A stretch of DNA of 50,678 nt from Bacteroidaceae bacterium (lineage in GTDB: Bacteria > Bacteroidota > Bacteroidia > Bacteroidales > Bacteroidaceae). Every line of letters starts with the position of its first letter. Positions within the stretch are counted from its first letter, which is position 1. Positions 6,831-15,592 of the stretch are shown here, piece after piece. The translations under genes and the position numbers were made by a program. The notes beneath the pieces were generated by a model. That model was not told where the DNA came from. It ran no database searches and saw only the letters and a program-made list of their open reading frames with translations. The stretch spans positions 1 to 50,678 of the forward strand of contig JAFVTT010000021.1 of NCBI GenBank assembly GCA_017503065.1, written 5' to 3'.

Positions 6831-7709
6831 TTAGTATTTACCTGTCAATCCGATAAAGGCATCCTCCAGCCCTACCCTTTCCACACTGAGGTTCCCTACC
6901 CCCTGGGCGGCCAGTCTTGCCCTCACCTCCTCCTCGGGCAACATGGAGAAGAGTTCCATGGAGGAGCGGATTACGGAGGGATTGTATATGCCTTCGGTGT
7001 CCTTCAGTTTGAAATCCGCTTCCACCTGTGTGGTGTAGCGGCGGAACTTGCCCAGCAGTTCCTCCACGGGCATCTGCACCAGTATCTTGCCGTAATCCAT
7101 GATGATGCAATCGTCTATGAGGCGCTCCATGTCCTGGATGATGTGCGAGGTAAGGAACACGGTCTTGTTCTCTGCCTTGGCATATTCGCGCATGTAATCC
7201 ACGAAGAGACGGCGATAACCCGGATCGAGCCCCAGGGAGAAGTCGTCCAGAACCAGTACCTCGGCATCCTGTGCCAGGATAAGACCGAGCGCCACCTGCG
7301 AGCGTTGTCCGCACGACATGCGGTTGATGCGCTGGTGCGGCGCCACCTTCAGGCGGCTCATCAGTTCGTAGTATGCCTCGCGCTTCCAGTTGGGATAGAA
7401 CCTGGAATAGAAGCGCTCTATCTGCTCGATGGTCATGAACTGGTACTGGACATGCCCCTCTATGAGCAGGCTTATCTTGCGGCGCGTCAGAGGGTTCATC
7501 TGCCCTATCTTCTCGCCAAGTATCAGACACTCGCCGGAACGGGGTTGCAGGAAACCGCTCAGGATGTTTATCGTTGTGGTCTTTCCCGTGCCGTTCTTTC
7601 CCAAGAGGCCCAGGATGCGCCCGCGTGGCACGGCAAAGGAAAGGTCCTCGTATATGAGTCGCTTACCGTAGTAGTGGGTAATGTTGCGACATTCTATTAC
7701 ATTTTCCAT
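6831..7709 (-). CDS. ABC transporter ATP-binding protein
   Basis: A 292-residue nucleotide-binding subunit. Walker A is GKNGTGKT (37-44). The signature loop is MSCGQRSQV (131-139) where LSGGQ is usual, and Walker B is VLVLDDFSLGLD, with Asp156 where the catalytic Glu normally stands. I recall the DDFSLGLDP variant from other DUF4857-linked ATPases, so it may be a subfamily trait and not a defect. I use the ATG at 7709; a TTG at 7724 would add five residues. It is the first gene of the ABC operon. Confidence 0.88.
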   Translation of the reverse strand: MENVIECRNITHYYGKRLIYEDLSFAVPRGRILGLLGKNGTGKTTTINILSGFLQPRSGECLILGEKIGQMNPLTRRKISLLIEGHVQYQFMTIEQIERFYSRFYPNWKREAYYELMSRLKVAPHQRINRMSCGQRSQVALGLILAQDAEVLVLDDFSLGLDPGYRRLFVDYMREYAKAENKTVFLTSHIIQDMERLIDDCIIMDYGKILVQMPVEELLGKFRRYTTQVEADFKLKDTEGIYNPSVIRSSMELFSMLPEEEVRARLAAQGVGNLSVERVGLEDAFIGLTGKY

Positions 7710-7742
7710 AATATCATCTTGCAAACAGCAGCCCTCCGTCTG

Positions 7743-8321
7743 CTACTCGACAACCTCATAAGCCAAAGCCTCCACGAAGTAGAAGGAGAGATAGTCCTTG
7801 CCAGTGGCCTCCTTGCGTGCGGCAATCTTCTGGCGGAAGTCGGCAATGCGCTCCTCCACGGTGTTGCCCGTCTCACCACGTGCGGCCTTCTCTGTGTCGC
7901 ATCCGGCCTCGCCGTCGCCATGCTGCTCTGCCGTGGAGGCGGCCACCGATGCTTCCCAGCGCTGGAGATATGCCTCGTCCACACGCTCCTCGCAAAGGAT
8001 ACCCTTCACACGCACGATGTTGTTGATGCACTTCTGGTCGAAGGAACCAAGGCTTGCTGCCTCCACGCGGATGGTCTTCGTGTCGTCGCTTCCCATCATG
8101 AAGATTTTTGTTGCACCATGCTTGCAGGTGTGGGTGCAGATGCCCTCCATGGTGATTTCCTGGTTGGCAAGGCTGTCGGCAGATGCCAGCACCTGGTCAA
8201 TCTCCAGGGCGGCTGGTGCCTCCTGTGCCTGCCCTGCATTGTTTGTACCGGTGTTGTTGTTACCACATGAAGTGAACACAAAGGCCATGGCGGCCATGAT
8301 GATCATGAATCTTGTTTTCAT
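7743..8321 (-). CDS. Lipoprotein with OB-fold-like domain, function unknown
   Basis: A 192-residue protein with a lipoprotein signal (hydrophobic segment ending FTSC, lipidated Cys19). A glutamine/asparagine-rich linker follows. The central part (about 40-125: ITMEGICTHTCKHGATKIF, then a VRVKGIL strand) has the alternation of an OB-fold of the nucleic-acid or small-ligand type, but this is only a pattern judgement. Residues 105-160 are acidic and charged. A CxxxC pair (ICTHTC) could bind metal. It lies 34 nt upstream of the ABC ATPase start and may be co-transcribed with the ABC genes. Confidence 0.6.
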   Translation of the reverse strand: MKTRFMIIMAAMAFVFTSCGNNNTGTNNAGQAQEAPAALEIDQVLASADSLANQEITMEGICTHTCKHGATKIFMMGSDDTKTIRVEAASLGSFDQKCINNIVRVKGILCEERVDEAYLQRWEASVAASTAEQHGDGEAGCDTEKAARGETGNTVEERIADFRQKIAARKEATGKDYLSFYFVEALAYEVVE

Positions 8322-8365
8322 TTTGTCTGTAATGTTTTATTTGTTAGTATTCGTTTTTGTTTTCA

Positions 8366-9988
8366 TTAGAAGTTGCATCCTATCCTTAGCGACACGGTAT
8401 GTCGCATTGTGCCATCGAGATGCCTGGTGCCAAAAGCCTTGCACATGTCATAGGCAAGCCCCGCATTTCCGCGCACCTTGCCCTTCCACATGGCACGCGA
8501 GTAGGTAAAGCCTATGCCAGCCCCTATCTGCGAGGCGGCAAGGTATTCCCACTCCTGCATGAGCAGGTCGTTGCGGGTGCGTGTCAGGGCCTCGCCCGAT
8601 GTGCCCGACCCGTACCGTCCGTCGGCGCACGGTTCTCCCGAACCTCCCCCATACAGGGCGGAAACGGAGAGCGAATAGCAGTTCCTGCCCGAGAGGAAGT
8701 TGCGCGTGCCCATGGCCTTCAGCCGCCACCAGGATATATTCTGCCTTCTGTAGTCGGGATAGTTGGATGCCCTCGTGTTGCGGTTGTCAAGGGATGCGTC
8801 CGCCGAAGCCTCCCATCGTGCAAGGCCGTGCCTTATGCCGAAGCGTCCCGTGTAGCCCAAGGCAAGCGACCTTTGGGTACGCTCGCCCACCTCGCGCTCG
8901 CCAAGATATTCTATGTAGTCGCGCCCCGTTTCCTCGTTCTTGTAGGAATATATGTTCTCGGTATTCGCAACGTGTTCCTGTCCGTACCGCAACCCGAAGC
9001 GATGGGCATCGCTCCCCGAGGCGAAGGTCAGCAGGCCCTGATAGAAGAAGCCGTGCCCCCGGTGGGTGGAATAAACCACCGTGGAGTACGAGGGGGCGCC
9101 ATAATATCCGCTACGCGTATGGAAACCCGCCTCGTTGAACCACTCGGCATTGCCTATGCGCCACGCCACCTGCAGGGTTGCACCGTGACGGGCATCGAAG
9201 AGGGGTTTGTTCTCGTTCTCCTTCGTGTAACCTATCTCGCCGAAGGTTTCCTGCTTGCCGAAGAACGCACCGTAGTTCAGGAGCGACACGAAGGTCTTGT
9301 CCTGTGTGCCGTACGTGCTCAGGAGCAGGGTTTCGTTCCTGCGGCGGTACACATAGTTCAGGCCTATGTCCACACGCTCGCCAGCATGAAACACGCCTCC
9401 CAAAACGAGGTCCATGTCCATAAGCGAATTGACATGGCGCAGGTCCTTCCGCTTGGAGTAGTTGGCGGCCTTGTAATCCAACGAAGCGCCCAACGACACC
9501 CATCGGGCCAGGTTCACTCCCACCCCGCCCTGCAGGGAGAACTCCTCCAGGGTCTTGTCTCCGGCATTGGCGTCAGTAAACTCCACCAGGTCGAAGGGTG
9601 TCTGCGTGGGGTCAATGAAGTAGGAACCGGCAATGTCCTTGGCCGACACGTTGCGGTATCCCACCTGGCCGCCCACCACCACACGCCGGGAGAGTCTTGC
9701 CATGGAAGAGGCCTCCACCCCGAAGGTCGTTTCGTTCTTGGAAAGGAAGTAGTCCTTCAATCCTCCATATCCCCCCTTGCCATAAAGCACGATTTCCGAT
9801 TCCGTGCCCTGCCCGAAGGCATGAAGGCCGGCAGGGTTCTCGCTATTGAGCCAGTTCCTGTCCAGGCGCACATCGCGCAGGGTGTTCCAGTTGAAGGTGT
9901 TATCCGTTTGCGCCATCAAGGCGGTGTGGAAAACACCGCCCGTCAGGACTAAAGACACCAGATATGGCAAGAGGACGTTTCTTCTCAT
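8366..9988 (-). CDS. DUF6850-like outer-membrane beta-barrel protein
   Basis: A 540-residue protein with an N-terminal signal (cut near ALMAQ) and alternating beta-strand patterns throughout, ending in a C-terminal aromatic signature (VSLRIGCNF) as in outer-membrane barrels. It resembles the family named DUF6850, found after a TonB receptor and a DUF4876 protein in Bacteroidota. It is the third gene of that set here, 18 nt after the DUF4876 gene. It may form or assist a surface uptake complex; the ligand is unknown. Confidence 0.72.
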   Translation of the reverse strand: MRRNVLLPYLVSLVLTGGVFHTALMAQTDNTFNWNTLRDVRLDRNWLNSENPAGLHAFGQGTESEIVLYGKGGYGGLKDYFLSKNETTFGVEASSMARLSRRVVVGGQVGYRNVSAKDIAGSYFIDPTQTPFDLVEFTDANAGDKTLEEFSLQGGVGVNLARWVSLGASLDYKAANYSKRKDLRHVNSLMDMDLVLGGVFHAGERVDIGLNYVYRRRNETLLLSTYGTQDKTFVSLLNYGAFFGKQETFGEIGYTKENENKPLFDARHGATLQVAWRIGNAEWFNEAGFHTRSGYYGAPSYSTVVYSTHRGHGFFYQGLLTFASGSDAHRFGLRYGQEHVANTENIYSYKNEETGRDYIEYLGEREVGERTQRSLALGYTGRFGIRHGLARWEASADASLDNRNTRASNYPDYRRQNISWWRLKAMGTRNFLSGRNCYSLSVSALYGGGSGEPCADGRYGSGTSGEALTRTRNDLLMQEWEYLAASQIGAGIGFTYSRAMWKGKVRGNAGLAYDMCKAFGTRHLDGTMRHTVSLRIGCNF

Positions 9989-10006
9989 TCGTACTATCGG
10001 GGTGGA

Positions 10007-11353
10007 TTATCTTTTCAGGCTTGCCACCTTACGCTGGTGGAAGTCGTTCATGGAGTTGTTGGTGTCCATATATATAATATGTGCACCGTTGGCAATGGAA
10101 GCCTCGGCATCAATGCCGCTGAGGTCGGTGGAAATGCCGCCATTGATGGTAGTTGTGCCCAGGCCATAGTTGTAAACCAGTTTGCCCTCGTTCTCCGGCA
10201 AAGCCTCCGTGGCCTCCTTGTCTACATTGCGGTATATGGAATAGCCCATTTTGTTGGTCATACCGACATGACCGCTTTCAATGCTGGCAGAGTAGCGGGG
10301 CAATGATTCACTCTCATTCTCCTCTGTCCAGATGTCCACGGCATCGAATATCCACTGATTTGGTATCTTGGCGCAGGCATTAGTGGGTTTTTCATTATTG
10401 CCCATGTAGTAGCTGTTGGCCTTATCCTGAGTGTAGGCCAAGGGGTCGTTGTCGCCGGTTGAGAAGATGAATATGCCGGGGCACAGCACACTCCATGCGG
10501 CGGCATTGCCCAGTCCCAACTTTGAAGCGGGCATATAGTTCTCAGAAGCTATCTTATCGGAGGGGACGGGGTGATAGTTGGGGTTGTCAAAATCCTCGGG
10601 GTCGTAGCATACATAGTCAGCCTCGCTCAGATCAACGGAGTTAGAGTATGTCGTGGTATGGTCGATAGCGCCACAAAGTGCAATGGTGGCAGATGTGTAG
10701 GGTTCCAGCACCAGGTCCTTTGTCATGTAGAACACGAAGGAATAGGCTGGAGTGTAGTCTTCCTCGGCATAGAAGAGTTTGCCGTCCACGTAGTTCTGGT
10801 TATTGCCGTGTGCGTTATAGGGGCCTACGTGTGAAATACAGAAGTTGGGTATTGTGGCCACCTGGTCGGAGTTGTTGTAGATGACCACATACTTGTCGTA
10901 CTGATAAAAGCCGGAACCGTCGTCCTTGGAGCATCCGCCAACGTACAGTTCCTTCAGGATTACCTGCTTGCCGCCCTGGCTCACTACAGGCTCCATCTCC
11001 AGGCTCATTGTGTTGGCGTTTACAAAGTCGGCACTTGCAATTGACTTCTGCAACACATAGTTCACCACGTATACAACACCATCGGCATTGAACTTGTGAG
11101 AAGCGGAAAAATTGTAAATGTCCTCGGGCAGTGCAAATGTTGCTACACCTGCTTCGTCTGTCTGTGCGGCAAGTGCCACACCGCTTACACCACGTGCCGT
11201 AACGGTAACACCCTCCAGAGGAGCGTCGGCCACATCTGGTGTCAGCAACTGCACCGCCACGCTATAGGTGCGGTAATCGTCGTCCTCCTCGGAACATGCC
11301 GTGAAGGCAAAAAGCATGGCCACGGCGGCCATCATTGAAAGAAACTTTTTCAT
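10007..11353 (-). CDS. DUF4876-like surface lipoprotein
   Basis: A 448-residue lipoprotein. I start at ATG 11353, which gives a clean signal MKKFLSMMAAVAMLFAFTAC with the lipid Cys at 20 followed by acidic SEEDDD, a pattern linked to surface export in Bacteroidetes. Residues about 28-120 look like a carboxypeptidase-regulatory or Ig-like beta-sandwich (GVTVTARGVSGVALAAQTDE). The rest (about 130-440) contains KELYVGG, typical of the DUF4876 family. It sits between the TonB receptor and the barrel gene and is probably the ligand-binding partner of that receptor. Confidence 0.78.
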   Translation of the reverse strand: MKKFLSMMAAVAMLFAFTACSEEDDDYRTYSVAVQLLTPDVADAPLEGVTVTARGVSGVALAAQTDEAGVATFALPEDIYNFSASHKFNADGVVYVVNYVLQKSIASADFVNANTMSLEMEPVVSQGGKQVILKELYVGGCSKDDGSGFYQYDKYVVIYNNSDQVATIPNFCISHVGPYNAHGNNQNYVDGKLFYAEEDYTPAYSFVFYMTKDLVLEPYTSATIALCGAIDHTTTYSNSVDLSEADYVCYDPEDFDNPNYHPVPSDKIASENYMPASKLGLGNAAAWSVLCPGIFIFSTGDNDPLAYTQDKANSYYMGNNEKPTNACAKIPNQWIFDAVDIWTEENESESLPRYSASIESGHVGMTNKMGYSIYRNVDKEATEALPENEGKLVYNYGLGTTTINGGISTDLSGIDAEASIANGAHIIYMDTNNSMNDFHQRKVASLKR

Positions 11354-11385
11354 AATGATTGTTTGTTTGGTATTATTATTTAACA

Positions 11386-14367
11386 TTAAAGTTTTATTCT
11401 CACGGACATGCCATAGTAGAACTTCGGTATGTAACCGCTATCGAACAGGGACGTCTCCAGGCCCGTCTGCGAGGATTTCACCTTGCCCATCTGATAGAAG
11501 AAGTTGCGTGCATACAGGGTGACGGAGGCCCATTTGCCCAGTTCCTTGGTCACGTTGAAGTTGGCGGCATAGTAGGCCGTTATGCGGTTCTCGTTGAAGA
11601 AGTACGTGGTATTGGATTTCACCACCAGTTTGCAGAGGTCCTGATACAGTTCCCTGTCGTTCTCCCTTGCCCACACGAACTTGTCCAGGAAGGGTTTCTT
11701 CTCTTCGGGATTGCCCCATGCGGTGTAGTATTCTGGGTAGACGGCCACATAAGAGTCCTTGTTGTATATGCCCCCCTGCTGAGTGCCATGATGGTCCCCT
11801 GCCGCCTCCAAGAGGTAGCCTCTCAACCTCCCGTCGGCGTACTCGGAGAGGTTCTGCCCGTAAGTGTAGAGCGAGGACTCTATGCGCAGGGAGAATATCA
11901 TGCGTATCTTGGGGATATGCGTGGATATGGTCAGGTTGGCATTTATCTGCCTTGAGAGCGAACCGTTGGCGGCCGTGCTCGAACCGGTATAATACCCCAC
12001 ATACTTGTATGGCGTGCCGTCCATGGATGCCGATGCCTGCCCCATGGAGGCGACGAGGGTTTCGTTCAGGCCCTTGTACCAGTAATAGTTGCCGTCCAAA
12101 CGGATGCTGGTGCGAATGGGACGTATCTGTGCAAAGTCCACTATCAGGTCCAAACCGCGTCTTTCCACGGGCGAACCGTTGGTGTACTCCGCCTGGCTCA
12201 CGTAGGTGTTCCTTTCCTTGTACCCCAGCACCTGGTCGGCAATGGCTCCGGTACGGTCCTGCACCGTTACGATGCCCGTGTGGCGGTCAATCATGTAGTG
12301 GCGGTTCTCTGTGGGTATGGTGCACCCTGCCTCTATGTCGGCTTGCGTGGTCAGTTTGTATGTATAAGGGGTGTAGACGCTTCGGCTCATGTAGGGGTTG
12401 AAGGTCTTGTTGCGGAAGGCGGAAAGCGATATTCGCGTGCCCCACAACTTCGCCTCCACTCCCAGTTCGTTCTGTATGGTGTATTGCCATTTCAGGTCGG
12501 GGTTGTACTTGGGTGTGGTGGGTTGTGTATAGTAGGCATAGAAGGTCCTGCCGTCGGCGGTGGTGCCTGGTGCGAAGGCCAGTTTGTCGCTATACGTGGG
12601 GGCAGGATACAGTACGGTAAAGGAGGGTTGCTTGACCGACTTTCCCCAACCTCCGAAGACCGACAGGTCGCTGACTCCCTTCCCCCGGTTCTCCCAGAAG
12701 ACGTACTTGGCATTGATGCGCGGAGAGACGTTTGCCACGGTGCCGTATTCCGAACCCTTTATCATGGTGATGTCCGAGCGGAGTCCTGCCCTCAGATGCA
12801 GGGAGGAGCGTCTGCCCACGGGCATGTAGAACTTGTCCTCGAGAAAGAGTGACACGTTGTTCATGAAAGGCAGTTCGTCGTAGCGGTACTCCCTCCATGT
12901 GGGCGCCACGCTCATGTCTTCGTAATAGAGGCCTCGTCCCAGGTTTCCGCTACCGGCAAGTTCCGCTCCCAACAGGACGGTGTTCATTGTCTTGCCCCAA
13001 CACCTTGTCCAGTCGGCCTTTGCCTTTACGGAATATGCCAGAGGTTTGGAGTCGGTAAAGGAGCGCACATACCAGTAACCCGTAGGGCCAAGGATGATGT
13101 CGGCATCGGAGTTCTCCTCGTAGAGTTCACCTATGTGATACCCTGCCTCGGTGGCATGGATGTATGGTTGTGTAGAAGCGGAACTCTTGTTGGTATTCGT
13201 CTCGTTCATCTTGTCGCTATACGACACGGAGGCCTGCAGGGTGAGGTTAGATATCCACGGCTTGTCCAGAAGCCAGTGGAGTTTCACGTTGCCACGGAGC
13301 ATGTAGTCGCGCGTCTTTGTGTATGTATCCTTGAACTCGTCGGGGTCGGCCTCCGAGTTGTATCCGCCTATGTTTCCTCCCAAGGATGCGGTAAGGCTGA
13401 GGGGATGCCCCATGTGGTCCTTGAAGGCGTTGGAATAGGTCAGGTTCACGTTGTTGCGCATATATGCCGTGTGTGGCGAGGCCAGGTTGGAAATGGAGCG
13501 TGTATGCTCGGCATTGACATTCAGCGTTCCTGCCTTACGGCCAAGATTGAAACCCTTGCTCAGGGCTATGGACTTGGTCTTGGGTTCCACCATCAGTTCC
13601 ACCACGAAGGGAGTGCGTCCCTTGCGTGTGTTTATCTTCACCATACCGTTGGACAGGTCGCCGTACTCCACTGAAGGGATACCGGCCACCACCTCCACGG
13701 ATTCTATGTTCGACGACCCTATATTGCGAAGGTCTACGCCACGTATTTCGCCAAACGACGCATTGGTTTCCAACCGTTGCCCGTCCAGGTCTATGGCCGT
13801 GCCGAACGAGGCATTTCCCAGTTCGCTTGCACCGCCGGCATGCAGGGCTACCGGCTTTGCTCCGGATGCAAGGTTCTGGTCGCCTACGGTCTTTCCGCCG
13901 GGCAGGAGCGTGGTGACATAGTTCAGGTTCATTATCTGTGCATGATCCAGCGTATTGCGGTCAATGACATAGGAACTGCTCAGGCTTTCCGTGCGTCTCT
14001 GTGCCGTAACCACCACCTCGTCCAGCGACAGGTTCATTTCGTGCAGGGCCACGTTACGTGTGTTCTTGCCTTCACCAAGTTTCACGGGGACACTCTGCTT
14101 CTGATATCCGAGCAGGTAAAACGTAACTACCGCCGTGGGGAAGTCCAGATTGGCGATGGTGTAATATCCGTCTTCGTCGCTTATTGCCCAAAGTCCTTTC
14201 TGGTCAGTGGTCACCATCACCCCTGGCAAGGGTTCTTTTGTACGCGAATCCGTTACCCGTCCGGCAAGTGTGGCATGAATCTGCGCAAAACATTCTCCGC
14301 ATGCAATCAGCATTATGCCAACCACAAGCAAAACCTTGGAGATTGATGCAGATACACGTCTGTTCAT
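11386..14367 (-). CDS. TonB-dependent outer-membrane receptor
   Basis: A 993-residue receptor. A signal peptide (1-29) is followed by a CarboxypepD_reg-like domain (about 33-115; GRVTDSRTKEPLPGVMV), a TonB-box-like stretch (DEVVVTAQRR), the plug (about 120-235, with GDLSNGMVKINTRKG) and a C-terminal barrel ending VRIKL. It is the first gene of the set with DUF4876 and DUF6850, and the next gene begins 32 nt after its stop. SusD is absent, so this is not a classical glycan locus. The ligand is not predictable from sequence. Confidence 0.9.
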   Translation of the reverse strand: MNRRVSASISKVLLVVGIMLIACGECFAQIHATLAGRVTDSRTKEPLPGVMVTTDQKGLWAISDEDGYYTIANLDFPTAVVTFYLLGYQKQSVPVKLGEGKNTRNVALHEMNLSLDEVVVTAQRRTESLSSSYVIDRNTLDHAQIMNLNYVTTLLPGGKTVGDQNLASGAKPVALHAGGASELGNASFGTAIDLDGQRLETNASFGEIRGVDLRNIGSSNIESVEVVAGIPSVEYGDLSNGMVKINTRKGRTPFVVELMVEPKTKSIALSKGFNLGRKAGTLNVNAEHTRSISNLASPHTAYMRNNVNLTYSNAFKDHMGHPLSLTASLGGNIGGYNSEADPDEFKDTYTKTRDYMLRGNVKLHWLLDKPWISNLTLQASVSYSDKMNETNTNKSSASTQPYIHATEAGYHIGELYEENSDADIILGPTGYWYVRSFTDSKPLAYSVKAKADWTRCWGKTMNTVLLGAELAGSGNLGRGLYYEDMSVAPTWREYRYDELPFMNNVSLFLEDKFYMPVGRRSSLHLRAGLRSDITMIKGSEYGTVANVSPRINAKYVFWENRGKGVSDLSVFGGWGKSVKQPSFTVLYPAPTYSDKLAFAPGTTADGRTFYAYYTQPTTPKYNPDLKWQYTIQNELGVEAKLWGTRISLSAFRNKTFNPYMSRSVYTPYTYKLTTQADIEAGCTIPTENRHYMIDRHTGIVTVQDRTGAIADQVLGYKERNTYVSQAEYTNGSPVERRGLDLIVDFAQIRPIRTSIRLDGNYYWYKGLNETLVASMGQASASMDGTPYKYVGYYTGSSTAANGSLSRQINANLTISTHIPKIRMIFSLRIESSLYTYGQNLSEYADGRLRGYLLEAAGDHHGTQQGGIYNKDSYVAVYPEYYTAWGNPEEKKPFLDKFVWARENDRELYQDLCKLVVKSNTTYFFNENRITAYYAANFNVTKELGKWASVTLYARNFFYQMGKVKSSQTGLETSLFDSGYIPKFYYGMSVRIKL

Positions 14368-14778
14368 TTGCCTTTTCCTCTGTATTTGTTACATACCCTT
14401 CCTGCCTCCTGTCATGAATAAAGGCGGAAAGCACCTGTCTGTTTTTCGGGGTGCAAAAATATGGCATTTAGGGTTTTAGAACAAACAAAATCAAGGAAAA
14501 AAGACCCCTCAAAAAGCAAAATACAAAAATGTGATTAGGGCATTACGCGGGATTTATCCCCTATGAAAAGGAATAACGCCACAAACACCGCACACACATG
14601 CAAACGATACCAAAATTTAGTTAGCAGAGCGTATAAAAGCCCACAAAAAACCGATGCCCATCAGCGGAACTGAGGGAGGTTAGAACCACAACATAACTGA
14701 AGTACTAACCACGATAAAACAGAGCATAAATCATCCACCCACGAATCCTCCCCTAAGGACCTTAATGCCCCCAAGTCT
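14368..14778. other. 411-nt spacer: TonB-operon leader and DUF4491 downstream region
   Basis: On the minus strand this carries the TonB-operon promoter (-7 at 14454-14461) and a leader with possible small hairpins (GCACC...GGTGC). Farther upstream, about 14538-14576, a foldable stretch (GGCATTA...TAACGCC enclosing GGGATTTATCCC) may end DUF4491 transcripts. The part at 14700-14778 shows only a short CCTAAGGACCTTAA repeat. No gene or known riboswitch was recognised. Confidence 0.5.
14454..14461 (-). promoter_or_regulatory. Bacteroidota -7 element upstream of the TonB receptor operon
   Basis: The minus strand reads TATTTTTG, matching TAnnTTTG, 87 nt upstream of the receptor ATG. Confidence 0.5.
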
Positions 14779-15057
14779 TCACTTCTCCTTCCGTGGGAAC
14801 CAGCCCTTGCGGACACGCTCGCGTTGTTCAAAGAGTTCCAGAATGCTCCAGAAGCAGGAGAAGGCTGTAACGCCAAGGATGGTGGAAATGACAATATCGT
14901 GCACCAAGCAGGAGGCAATGGCAAAGCCGATGCCCACAAGCAGGAACACCCACCAGCAACGTACGCCGAAGTGATACTCCGACTTGATGACGATGGGGTG
15001 GAAAAGGCCTATAATCAGGAATGTGGCAAGGCCCACGAGCAATCCGCTGATATTCAT
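14779..15057 (-). CDS. DUF4491 family membrane protein
   Basis: A 92-residue inner-membrane protein starting MNISGLLVGLATFLIIGLFHP. Three hydrophobic segments (about 4-20, 32-48, 50-68) and the C-terminal ELFEQRERVRKGWFPR are hallmarks of DUF4491, a small Bacteroidota/Firmicutes family of unknown function. The frame remains open upstream through the nonamer repeats at 15068-15160, where it would encode a repetitive Ser-Leu-Arg-Ser-Leu peptide; I reject that extension because homologues start at MNISG. Confidence 0.85.
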   Translation of the reverse strand: MNISGLLVGLATFLIIGLFHPIVIKSEYHFGVRCWWVFLLVGIGFAIASCLVHDIVISTILGVTAFSCFWSILELFEQRERVRKGWFPRKEK

Positions 15058-15067
15058 AATATCTTTT

Positions 15068-15160
15068 TTATTTAATGACCCTAAAGACTTTAATGACCTT
15101 AAAGACTCTAAGGACCTTAAAGACTCTAAGAACCCTAAAGACCCTAAAGCCCCTAAAACT
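15068..15160. repeat. Nonamer repeat CCTTAAAGA / CTCTAAGGA (family C), about ten units
   Basis: Nine-nt units such as CCCTAAAGA, CTTTAATGA, CCTTAAAGA and CTCTAAGGA repeat from 15075 to 15160, ending at the stop codon of the YgbA-family gene. Relatives are at 4000-4024, 14751-14766 and 25287-25312, and a looser one at 20744-20812. Because nine is a multiple of three, the repeat reads as an open frame on the minus strand. Confidence 0.85.
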
Positions 15161-15553
15161 TTACCCCCCAACCTTCGCCCTCAGGAAGTCCCACAGGTGC
15201 CCAATGGCCAGGATGGGGTCGTGCAGGAGCATGCGGGGACCGGAATAGCGCATCACCTGCCTTATCTGCTCGCGCATGGCTGGCTTATAGCAATGCACAG
15301 GGCATCTGGTGCAACTGGGCTTGTCCTCGCCAAAGCGGCAATGCTCCAAGCGCTGAATGGCATAATCCAACAATGCCTGGCACTGGGGGCAGAGAGGGGG
15401 AACGGGGAAAACGGAAAGGTGAAAACGGAAAACGGAAAGGTGAGCGGATGAGCGGTGAGCGGTTCCATTTTCCGTTTCCCCATGCCTCTTCCCCTTGCAA
15501 TAAAGGCGTATCATAGCCTCCACCGTCTGCTTTTCTCTCTCTATATTGCCCAT
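15161..15553 (-). CDS. YgbA-family (nitrous-oxide-stimulated promoter) protein with in-frame repeat insertion
   Basis: A 130-residue protein. Residues 4-22 (IEREKQTVEAMIRLYCKGK) and 54-130 (LCPQCQALLDYA..., CPVHCYKPAMREQ, MRYSGPRML) match the small cysteine-rich YgbA_NO family, which is usually about 100-110 residues. Between them, residues about 24-52 are extra and are encoded by heptad repeats of families A and TGAGCGG (15398-15484), the kind otherwise seen between genes. The frame is kept. The cysteines (19, 55, 58 and later ones) could bind zinc or an iron-sulfur centre, which the insert would separate. I start at ATG 15553; an upstream ATG at 15583 also lies in repeat DNA. In E. coli ygbA is nitric-oxide responsive; the role here is unknown. 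Confidence 0.8.
   Translation of the reverse strand: MGNIEREKQTVEAMIRLYCKGKRHGETENGTAHRSSAHLSVFRFHLSVFPVPPLCPQCQALLDYAIQRLEHCRFGEDKPSCTRCPVHCYKPAMREQIRQVMRYSGPRMLLHDPILAIGHLWDFLRAKVGG
15398..15484. repeat. Intragenic heptad repeats within the YgbA-family gene
   Basis: On the plus strand: GGAAAACGGAAAGGTG, AAAACGGAAAACGGAAAGG, then TGAGCGGATGAGCGGTGAGCGG and CCATTTTCCGTTTCCCC. Both arms (family A direct and inverted) and the TGAGCGG family are present, as in the intergenic composites. Read on the gene strand (TTTTCCG) they contain no stop in the used frame. Confidence 0.85.
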
Positions 15554-15592
15554 AATGCAGTTTCCGTTTTCACATTTAATCACGTCCAGGGT

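Noticed and set aside
8399..9952. A 517-codon plus-strand frame opposite the DUF6850-like gene
   Set aside because: The minus strand has a signal peptide and barrel strands and fits the operon; the plus frame does not.
14368..14700. A cobalamin or other known riboswitch in the TonB leader
   Set aside because: I found small possible hairpins, but none of the conserved boxes of B12, TPP or other riboswitches I know.
15068..15171. A longer DUF4491 start within the nonamer repeats
   Set aside because: The extension is a low-complexity translation of a dispersed 9-nt repeat; the known family begins at MNISG.
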